This document shows, in pieces, positions 1-7,753 of a stretch of DNA of 64,000 nucleotides. The stretch's first letter is position 1, and each line of letters begins with the position of its first letter. The stretch is from contig JAPPMG010000002.1 in the NCBI GenBank assembly GCA_028819215.1, forward strand, positions 111,007-175,006, written 5' to 3'. The position numbers and the translations under genes were made by a program. Below the pieces are notes generated by a model, which worked only from the letters and a program-made list of their open reading frames with translations, ran no database searches and was not told the origin of the DNA. Origin of the DNA: Bryobacterales bacterium. GTDB taxonomy: Bacteria; Acidobacteriota; Terriglobia; Bryobacterales; UBA6623.

Positions 1-133
1 GCAGCTTGGAGCCGAACGGCCCGATATCGGCGTAGCCAAGGTCATCTACGAAGATCACGATGAAGTTCGGCTTGTCCGCGGCGGCGGCAACCATCGAACA
101 GCAGAGCGCGAGGGCGAGAACGAACTTGGACAT
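1..133 (-). CDS. Sulfatase, N-terminal fragment (continues beyond left edge)
   Basis: Reverse complement from the ATG at 133 reads MSKFVLALALCCSMVAAAADKPNFIVIFVDDLGYADIGPFGSKL: signal peptide plus the sulfatase N-terminal motif PNFIVIFVDDLGYxD. Not in the ORF track because it is truncated. Confidence 0.85.
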   Translation of the reverse strand, partial: MSKFVLALALCCSMVAAAADKPNFIVIFVDDLGYADIGPFGSKL

Positions 134-372
134 CGGGATTCTCAACAGAGGTTGGCGTCGGTCCGAAAGACCGACGGGTTGCTCACTCGTCTTCCCAGTA
201 GCACGGGCGTGGCAACGCAGGCCAACATACCACAGCAAGCCGGTCGCTAGTACCAGATTGATGATCCCTTTAGATTTCTCTACAGCTCGCGGCGAAGCTC
301 TTGCCCGTGCTCGGCTAGTTCGTGCATGCAGAGACCGACAGGGTCGCACACACGGCGATCCCGTGTTGGGTA

Positions 373-2874
373 TCAGAATCCCGACCGCCGTTCCCAAGAG
401 CAATCCTGGGGCGCCCCGCGCAGCCAATCCAGCGCCGGGGTGCCGATCGGGCTGCCCGGAGGCGCGACAGGCATGGGCGCGGCCGGACTCGGAATCGGTT
501 CGTCCGGTCGCTCGAGGAAGCGTTCGATCTCGCGCCGCAGCAATCGATTATGGGTATCGTCGCCAAGCGTCGGGAGTCGAGAGCGGATGCGCTCCAACGC
601 TTCCGTCGCGTGGGCGCGCACCTCCGCCATGGGAGCGCCCTCGCCGAGTCCCATCAACCGTTCGACGACGACCCGCTGCACCGCCCGCCGGACCGCGTGC
701 GCATATGCGGATTCGGCCGGCCTGTCGAAGACACCCTCCACCAGCGCTTCCAGTACCTCCTCCAGGTCCGGCAGGATGGGGTCGAGCATGGCCTGCTCGA
801 CCAGGCGGGCGGCCCGGGACGGGACCAGCATCTGCGAGACCGTCAGGTCGGCCGCGACGATTGCCGGCGTCAGGGCATCGAATGCCGGACCGGTGCGGCG
901 GGGGAACAACTCCCGGTGTGGGCCGTGCCCTGGTGGCCGCGGCGGAATCTGCTGCAGCACGCTTTCAGGCAGGGTCAGCTCGGCCGGATCGAGCGTCCGT
1001 AGCAGCGCCGCCAGCGCCGCTCGCTGCTGGTCGCCCGGCACTGGCGTCACCGGCACGCGGCCGTCGCCCCGCATGGCATAGACGTAGTCCAAGCCTCCGA
1101 GCGCGGATGCCGCGGCATCTATCTGGTAGCGGTGGTGGAGGTAGAGCGGCACGAGTGCTTCCTCCAGCGTCGCCAGCGGGCGTCCTGCGGGAATCGCGCT
1201 CTCGCCGAAGCGGTCTAGGGCGATGCGGCGCACTTGAAGCATCCGCTCGAGCTCGCGGGCGGGATCGGTGCCGTTAGCCCATTGGTGGACCCGCGGGTGC
1301 GCGGTCGTGTCCTGGTTGGTCAGGTAGCGCAGGTCCTCGCCCCACGCCTCGTCGAGCAGCCGCTGTAGCGCGAGCGCCGTGTCGGTCCCGTCCGGATAGT
1401 CTTGGTACCCATAGGCGATGGCCACCTCGTCCCATTCCCCGATGCCGACGTCGTAGGCGTCCGACAGGTCGATCTGCGCGTCCGGTCCCAGCGTCACGAG
1501 CGGGTGCGGGTAGTCCATGACCGAGATGCGCCCCTGGCGGCTCGCGTAGTAGTTGTGTCCGAGGCCCAGAGTGTGCCCTACCTCGTGCGCGGACAACTGG
1601 CGGATCCGCGCCAGCGCCAGCTCTGCCAGCTGGGGCACTTCTTCGTCACCGCGGAGATAGGGCGAAAGCAGCCCCTCGGCGATGAGGTAGTCCTGCCGGA
1701 CGCGCAGGGAGCCGAGCGTGACGTGCCCCTTGATAATCTCGCCGGTGCGGGGGTCGGTCACCGAGCTGCCGTAGCTCCAACCCCGCGTGGACCGGTGCAC
1801 CCACTGGATGACGTTGTAGCGCACGTCGAGCGGATCGGCCCCCTCGGGCATCAGCTCGACCCGGAACGCATCCCGATAGCCGGCCGCCTCGAACGCCTGG
1901 TTCCACCAGCGCGCGCCGTCGAGCAGCGCGGAGCGGACCGGCTCTGGTGTGCCCCGGTCCAGGTAGTAGACGATCGGTTCGACCGCCTCGCTGGCGGGGG
2001 CTGACGGGTCGCGCTTCTCGAGGCGGTGCCGGCGCAGGTAGCGACGGGTCATCGGCTCGCCCAGCGGCGCGGCGTAATCGACGTAGGAGACGGCACCGTA
2101 GCCAGCACGCGGATCGTAGGGACGCGGCGTGTAGCCGTCGTCCGGCAGCGCGATGAGCGACTGACGCTGGCGCACGGTGACCGCCTCGGAGCTCGGGACG
2201 ACAGCCTCGATCGACCCGCGGCCGAAGCCGGGTCCGTCTCCGGGACTGTCGCGCGCGAAGGTCAGCACGGCCTCCATCTCGGTGTTCCGCGGAAACCCCT
2301 TGGTACGGGCGAGGTATACGGCGCTGCGTTGCCGGTCGAGCTGGTACGTTCCCGGCAGGCTGTCGGCGACGCCGTGGACATCGCGCAACAGGAACGCCGT
2401 GGCGTCGACGAGGAAGCGCTCGCCCGTGCGGGCCGCTACCGTGAACCCGAACAGGACGGATGTGGCGAAGGCGTCGTCCACTGCGCGCCGCTCGTCCGGG
2501 TTGGAGGTCGTGGCACGGTAGGCGTGGTTCGGTTGGACCATCAGGATCTTGCGGCCGATCCGCTCGAAGCGCACGATGCGCGTGCCGCCGAGCTGGCCAC
2601 GATCGAGCCCGATATCGTTCGAGCCCACCCCGGCCGCCAGCGCGTTGACGTACAGCACCTCGACGCCAAGACGGCCGATTTCCAGCCAGAGCGTGCCGGC
2701 ATCATCGTCCCAGTAGAGCGGGAAGAAGCCGTCGAGACGCTCGAAGCCGGCCGTGTGCGACTCGATCGTCGGAAGGGTGCCGTCGTCCTGCGCGCGGGCC
2801 GGCACGGGGAGGCCGGGCGCACCCGCAAGTATCATGACTGACACCGTCAGCAACGCGGCCTGCACTTTCGTCAT
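373..2874 (-). CDS. Secreted zinc-dependent metalloprotease (DUF5117/DUF4953-like)
   Basis: 833 aa, signal peptide, extended zincin motif SAHEVGHTLGLGHNYYAS followed by VMDYPHP (Met-turn). Confidence 0.85.
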   Translation of the reverse strand: MTKVQAALLTVSVMILAGAPGLPVPARAQDDGTLPTIESHTAGFERLDGFFPLYWDDDAGTLWLEIGRLGVEVLYVNALAAGVGSNDIGLDRGQLGGTRIVRFERIGRKILMVQPNHAYRATTSNPDERRAVDDAFATSVLFGFTVAARTGERFLVDATAFLLRDVHGVADSLPGTYQLDRQRSAVYLARTKGFPRNTEMEAVLTFARDSPGDGPGFGRGSIEAVVPSSEAVTVRQRQSLIALPDDGYTPRPYDPRAGYGAVSYVDYAAPLGEPMTRRYLRRHRLEKRDPSAPASEAVEPIVYYLDRGTPEPVRSALLDGARWWNQAFEAAGYRDAFRVELMPEGADPLDVRYNVIQWVHRSTRGWSYGSSVTDPRTGEIIKGHVTLGSLRVRQDYLIAEGLLSPYLRGDEEVPQLAELALARIRQLSAHEVGHTLGLGHNYYASRQGRISVMDYPHPLVTLGPDAQIDLSDAYDVGIGEWDEVAIAYGYQDYPDGTDTALALQRLLDEAWGEDLRYLTNQDTTAHPRVHQWANGTDPARELERMLQVRRIALDRFGESAIPAGRPLATLEEALVPLYLHHRYQIDAAASALGGLDYVYAMRGDGRVPVTPVPGDQQRAALAALLRTLDPAELTLPESVLQQIPPRPPGHGPHRELFPRRTGPAFDALTPAIVAADLTVSQMLVPSRAARLVEQAMLDPILPDLEEVLEALVEGVFDRPAESAYAHAVRRAVQRVVVERLMGLGEGAPMAEVRAHATEALERIRSRLPTLGDDTHNRLLRREIERFLERPDEPIPSPAAPMPVAPPGSPIGTPALDWLRGAPQDCSWERRSGF

Positions 2875-2961
2875 CGGTCTCTCCTTGCGCGGACTCGGCT
2901 ACTGTTTGCCCCACGCGGGTGGCCTTAGACCGCCGACTCCATCCTACATTTAGTCCCCGTT

Positions 2962-4290
2962 TCAACTGTGGCGGATCGCCAGCTGCGGCGCAGCCACGAG
3001 GATGCGAAGGTCGCGGACGTTGTTTCCCGTGGGCCCGGTCATGATCAGATCGTCGAGCTTCTGGAAGAAGCCGAAGGAATCGGACCGCCGCTCGAAGTCG
3101 GCGGGATCCAGTCCGAGCGACCGCGCCCGCGGCACCGTGGACTCGTCGGCAATGGCACCGGCCGCCGGAGAATTGCCATCGACGCCATCTGTTCCGGCAC
3201 TCAGCACGGTCGCCCGCATCCCCCGCTCGGCGAGCTTGCGGGCAGTCCACAGCACAAATGCTTGATTGCGCCCGCCCCTGCCGTCGCCTTTGACCGGGCT
3301 ACTGAGCTCCCCTCCGGTCGTCACCGCGACGGTCTTGCCGGGGTGGGCGAGAGAGAGGCGCTGCAAGCGGTCCAAGAGCGTATCGGCCGAGAGTTCGACG
3401 GGCTGGTCGTCGACGCTCAAATCACGCTCGAACTCCCAGCCCAGACGGCGGACTTCGCCTTCGAGAGTCTCCAGCACGGCGGCGTTGTCGAGCAAGCAGA
3501 CCCACTGGCTTCGTGCAAACTCAGCCACGCCGGGCTTGGGCGTTTCAGCGAGAGTCCGCTCCGTAAAGAAGCAGCGAATCGAAGCGGGCAGCCTGGCAAC
3601 GATGCCAAGCTCCTCGGCCGTCCGGTAGGCGTCCTCGCAGGTGGATGCGTCGGGCATTGTCGGGCCGGACGCGACGGAGGAGGGCTCGTCGGGTGGCACA
3701 TCGGAAACGTACAGCGTCATCTGCGTAGCCGGGTACGCGGCTTGGCCCAAGCGTCCACCCTTGATGCGGGAGAGGTGCTTGCGCAGGATATTGATCTGGA
3801 CTATGTTCGCCCCGCAGGTGACAAGGACCTCGTAGAACGCCTGCATATCGGCCAGCGACACCGACGGATAGAGCGGGGCCTCGCAAATCGCGGATCCTCC
3901 GCCCGACAAGAGGCAAATGAAGAGATCATCGGCACCCAAGCCGGCAACTTGATCCAGCAAGAACCGGGCCGACTCGTCGCTTGCCCGGTTGGGATAAGGG
4001 TGCCCCCCGACGAATTCCCTTGCGCCCGGCAGCGGTCGGTCCAATGACGTCGGCGCCACCACCGCCGCAGAAGTCCTGTCTTCCGGCAGTAACGGGAGCA
4101 GCGCCTCGCACATCGGACGCGCCGCCTTGCCGACACCCGCCACGAAGATCCGCCTCGCTTGTCGAAGATCGACCTGCGCGTCAAGGGCGGTCAACGCTTG
4201 CCCGCGTCGCGCGACGCTGGAAGACATGACATTGGCCAGGGAAGCCTGGTCCAGCGTCTTGAGAAACAGTCGCAGCAGGTTCTGCTTCAT
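2962..4290 (-). CDS. Glycerate 2-kinase (MOFRL/DUF4147 family)
   Basis: 442 aa; VGKAARPM, LLSGGGSAICEAP, ISRIKGGRLG-type, VTTGGELSSPVKGDGRGGRNQAFVL and SAGTDGVDGNSPAAGAIAD motifs. Confidence 0.9.
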   Translation of the reverse strand: MKQNLLRLFLKTLDQASLANVMSSSVARRGQALTALDAQVDLRQARRIFVAGVGKAARPMCEALLPLLPEDRTSAAVVAPTSLDRPLPGAREFVGGHPYPNRASDESARFLLDQVAGLGADDLFICLLSGGGSAICEAPLYPSVSLADMQAFYEVLVTCGANIVQINILRKHLSRIKGGRLGQAAYPATQMTLYVSDVPPDEPSSVASGPTMPDASTCEDAYRTAEELGIVARLPASIRCFFTERTLAETPKPGVAEFARSQWVCLLDNAAVLETLEGEVRRLGWEFERDLSVDDQPVELSADTLLDRLQRLSLAHPGKTVAVTTGGELSSPVKGDGRGGRNQAFVLWTARKLAERGMRATVLSAGTDGVDGNSPAAGAIADESTVPRARSLGLDPADFERRSDSFGFFQKLDDLIMTGPTGNNVRDLRILVAAPQLAIRHS

Positions 4291-4301
4291 CGCAGGTCGA
4301 A

Positions 4302-5294
4302 TCAGTCCAGCACTTCGGGATTGACGATATTGGCAGGTCGTTCACCGGCCAAGCCCGCCAGCATGTTCTCGGCAGCCATCACGCACATTCGCGTGCGAGT
4401 GGCCACCGAGGCGCTGGCAATGTGGGGCACGAGGAGCGCGCTCTCGCACTTCAGCAACTCTGGATGGACTTCGGGTTCTCTCTCAAACACATCCAAGCCG
4501 GCCGCCGCGATCGTTCCCGCTTGCAAGGCGTCGGCCAGCGCCGCTTCATCCAACACCGGCCCGCGCGAGGTGTTGACCAGAACGGATGTCGGCTTCATCG
4601 CCCGCAGCTCGGCGGCGCCGATCAGGTGCCGGGTCTCGGGCGTCAATGCGCAATGCAGGGTCACGAAGTCGGATTGCTTCAACACCTCTTCCTTAGGGGC
4701 GAAGTCGATGCCTAATTCCCGCTCGGCATCTTCGCTCAGGCGAAACGGGTCGTGGTATAGCACCCGCATGTTGAACCCACGGCCCCGCCGCGCGACCGCT
4801 TGACCGATGCGCCCCATGCCGAAGATTCCCAAGGTTGCGCCCCACACGTCCCAGCCCGTCAGTAGGTCCACGCGCCACTGTCGGTAGCGGCCCGCCCGCA
4901 AGTAGCGCTCCGACTCCCCGATTCGCCTGGCCGCCCCCAGGATCAAAGCGAAGGCCAGATCGGCGGTGGTATCGGTCAGTACGCCCGGGGTGTTGGTCAC
5001 GATGATCCCGCGCTCGGTGGCAGCCGGAACGTCGATGTTGTCGAAGCCCACGGCGATGTTGGACACGACCCTGACGCTGGGGGCGGCATCCAGCAAGGAT
5101 GCGTCGATACGGTCGGTAAGTTGGCAGATCACCCCGTGCTTGCCGTCCAGCCGGGCACGCAGTTGCTCGCCGGACAGGCTCTCTTCGGAGTCGTTGTAGT
5201 CGACAGCGACGCGCCCCGCCAAGTGGTCGATGGCCTCCCGGTAAACGTGCTTGCTGACGAGCACCGAACGCAGCACGGTTGGGTATTCTCGCAT
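4302..5294 (-). CDS. D-2-hydroxyacid dehydrogenase (glycerate dehydrogenase/glyoxylate-hydroxypyruvate reductase type)
   Basis: ATG at 5294 preferred over the track start at 5684; Rossmann GIFGMGRIGQAVARR, VNTSRGPVLDEAALADAL, GLDVFEREPEVHPELL. Confidence 0.88.
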   Translation of the reverse strand: MREYPTVLRSVLVSKHVYREAIDHLAGRVAVDYNDSEESLSGEQLRARLDGKHGVICQLTDRIDASLLDAAPSVRVVSNIAVGFDNIDVPAATERGIIVTNTPGVLTDTTADLAFALILGAARRIGESERYLRAGRYRQWRVDLLTGWDVWGATLGIFGMGRIGQAVARRGRGFNMRVLYHDPFRLSEDAERELGIDFAPKEEVLKQSDFVTLHCALTPETRHLIGAAELRAMKPTSVLVNTSRGPVLDEAALADALQAGTIAAAGLDVFEREPEVHPELLKCESALLVPHIASASVATRTRMCVMAAENMLAGLAGERPANIVNPEVLD

Positions 5295-5355
5295 AGGCTC
5301 GCGAGCCCGCTGGACCGCGTCCGGGGAGTTCTGCCCCGTCCGATACAATCTCAAT

Positions 5356-6249
5356 ATGGCGAAACTTGGTTTTCTCGGACTCGGACTCATGGGCAAGCCC
5401 ATGGCAGAGCATCTTCTGGCCGGAGGCCACGAAGTGGCGCTGTGGAGCCACACCAGTTCGAAAGCGAGGGATCTGGCGAACTCGCACGATGCCGGACACT
5501 TTTGCGAGACACCGGCGCAAGTCGGCGCGTTCGCCGACTGCATCTTTCTGTGCGTCGGGGACTCGGCGATGTCCGAGGAAGTGCTCACCGGCGAAGACGG
5601 CGTGCTGTCTGGAGTGACCTCGAAGACCGTGGTGGCGGATTGCTCCACGATCGGGCCGAGCACGGCGCGGCGTATCGCGGCCAAGTTCGAGGCCGAGGGC
5701 GGCCACTACCTAGACAGCCCCTGCACGGGCTCCACGCCGGGCGCGACCAGCGGCACGCTGACCTTCATGATCGGCGGCGACAAGGAAGTCTTCGAGAGCG
5801 TGCGGCCGTACTTTGAGTGCATGGGCAAGAACCTCTACTACTGTGGCGGGCAGGGCATGGGCCTGCACGCCAAGCTGTCCCAGAATTTGGTGCTCGCCAA
5901 TACATTGCAGGGCTTCGTCGAAGGCATGGTGCTCTCCACCAAGGCAGGCGTGCCGCCCGATTTGATGTTCGAGATCCTTGACAACTCGGCCGCCAAGTCC
6001 GGGCTCATCGCTTTTAAGGCGCCAGCCGTCTTTGGCCGGAACTTCGACGCCGCCTTCCCGCTGAAGTGGATGCGCAAGGACATCAGCCTGATGCTCGAAT
6101 CGGGCCGCGAACTTGGCGTCCCGCTGCCGTCTACCAGCCTGGTTCACGAACTCTTCAGCGCCGGGGTGGCCAAGGGCCACGGCGACGAGGACATCATCGC
6201 CGCCTTCAAGATGTTCGAAGAGCTGGCCGGGGTGGTTGTCGAATCCTGA
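5356..6249 (+). CDS. NAD(P)-dependent beta-hydroxyacid dehydrogenase (3-hydroxyisobutyrate dehydrogenase/tartronate semialdehyde reductase family)
   Basis: MAKLGFLGLGLMGKPMAEHLLAGGHEVALWSHT; DSPCTGSTPGATSGTLTFMIGG; KLSQNLVLANTLQGFVEGMVL. ATG at 5356 preferred over the track start. Confidence 0.88.
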   Translation: MAKLGFLGLGLMGKPMAEHLLAGGHEVALWSHTSSKARDLANSHDAGHFCETPAQVGAFADCIFLCVGDSAMSEEVLTGEDGVLSGVTSKTVVADCSTIGPSTARRIAAKFEAEGGHYLDSPCTGSTPGATSGTLTFMIGGDKEVFESVRPYFECMGKNLYYCGGQGMGLHAKLSQNLVLANTLQGFVEGMVLSTKAGVPPDLMFEILDNSAAKSGLIAFKAPAVFGRNFDAAFPLKWMRKDISLMLESGRELGVPLPSTSLVHELFSAGVAKGHGDEDIIAAFKMFEELAGVVVES

Positions 6250-6268
6250 CCGCGCGGGCGGCCAGTGG

Positions 6269-7582
6269 CTAATCGGAGCCGAACACTCGCTCGAAGATCG
6301 CGTCAACGTTGCGCAGCTGCCGCTGCAGCGAGAACGCCCGCTCGTAATCCTCCGGCGCTAGCACGGCGCTGATGTCGGGGTCGGCTTCGACCAGTTCCCG
6401 AAAGCTGCCATCCTCCTCCCAGGCGCGCAGGGCGTTGCGCTGCACCCAGCGGTAGGCCTCTTCCCGCAGCACGCCCTGGGCGGAGATTTCCAGCAATAAC
6501 TGGCCCGAATACACCAGCCCGCCGTTGGACTCCAGGTTCTTGGACATCCGATCCGGATACACCAGCAGCCTGCGCACGAGATCGCAAGCCTTGGCCAGCA
6601 TGTAGTCCACCAGCGTAGTGGAATCCGCGAGGATCACGCGCTCCACCGAGCTGTGTGAGATATCGCGCTCGTGCCACAGCGCCACGTTTTCGAAGGCGGC
6701 CACGGCATTGCCGCGCACGACGCGAGCCAGCCCGCTGAGCTGCTCCGAGGTGATCGGGTTCTTCTTGTGCGGCATGGCCGAACTGCCCTTCTGCGTCTTG
6801 GAAAAGTACTCTTGGGCTTCCCGCACTTCGGTGCGCTGCAAGTGCCGCACTTCGACCGCGATCTTCTCGACGGTCGCGGCGATGTTCGCCAGCGCGGCGA
6901 CGAAATGCGCGTGGCGGTCGCGCTGGATGACCTGCGTGGAAACTGCGGTTGCCTTCAGGCCAAGCTTGGCGCAAATGCGGTCCTCGGCCTCGGGGCTGAT
7001 GTGCGCCAAGGTGCCGACGGCACCGGATAGCTTGCCCACCCGCATCTGCTCCCGGGCAGCGTCGAAGCGCTCGATGTGGCGCCCGATCTCGCTATACCAG
7101 TTGGCCAGCTTCAGGCCGAACGTGGTCGGCTCGGCATGCACGCCGTGCGTGCGGCCGACCATCACGGTGTCCTTGAACTCAAATGCCCGAGCGCGCAAGA
7201 TTCCGTGCAATTCGCGCAGCTGCTCGGCGATCGGCTCAGACGCCTGCTTGAGCAGCAACGCCTGGGCGGTATCCACGACATCGTTTGAAGTCAGACCGTA
7301 GTGCAGCCAGCGCGAGTGCTCCGCCACGCCGGCCGCCGCCATCGACTCGGACACCGAAGTCAGGAACGCGATCACGTCATGACGCACTTCGGCCTCGATG
7401 GCGTCAATGCGCTCCACATCAAAGTCCGCGTGCTGCCGCAGCGCTTGGGAAGCCTCGCGCGGCACTTCGCCGAGTTCCGCCAGCGACTCGGAGGCCATCA
7501 ACTCGACCTCGAGCCATTGGCGGTACTTGTTCTGATCGGACCAGATGCGGCCTAGTTCGGGCCGCGTGTAGCGAGCAATCAC
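6269..7582 (-). CDS. purB: Adenylosuccinate lyase
   Basis: 437 aa, MIARYTRPELGRIWSDQNKYRQWLEVE; fumarase/lyase signature GSSAMPHKKNPITSEQLSGLAR. Confidence 0.95.
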   Translation of the reverse strand: MIARYTRPELGRIWSDQNKYRQWLEVELMASESLAELGEVPREASQALRQHADFDVERIDAIEAEVRHDVIAFLTSVSESMAAAGVAEHSRWLHYGLTSNDVVDTAQALLLKQASEPIAEQLRELHGILRARAFEFKDTVMVGRTHGVHAEPTTFGLKLANWYSEIGRHIERFDAAREQMRVGKLSGAVGTLAHISPEAEDRICAKLGLKATAVSTQVIQRDRHAHFVAALANIAATVEKIAVEVRHLQRTEVREAQEYFSKTQKGSSAMPHKKNPITSEQLSGLARVVRGNAVAAFENVALWHERDISHSSVERVILADSTTLVDYMLAKACDLVRRLLVYPDRMSKNLESNGGLVYSGQLLLEISAQGVLREEAYRWVQRNALRAWEEDGSFRELVEADPDISAVLAPEDYERAFSLQRQLRNVDAIFERVFGSD

Positions 7583-7753
7583 CCTTCTAGTTTCGCGCAG
7601 AGGCCGCCGTCCGCCGGAGCCGCCGAACGACTCCTATACATTCGTTAACTTTCGCGATACTCTAGTACTTGAGTACTTGGTTGCTGGGGTGGGCAATCCC
7701 GAAGTGGACCCGGCCGAGCGCCTGTGGGCAAACTGCAGGGCATCCAAGTTCCT

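Noticed and set aside
60-1277. 405 aa plus-strand ORF
   Set aside because: Antisense to the zinc metalloprotease; Arg/Pro/Ala-rich low-complexity typical of high-GC shadow ORFs.
2026-2841. 271 aa plus-strand ORF
   Set aside because: Shadow ORF antisense to the metalloprotease; no motif.
2968-4047. 359 aa plus-strand ORF
   Set aside because: Antisense to the well-supported glycerate kinase.
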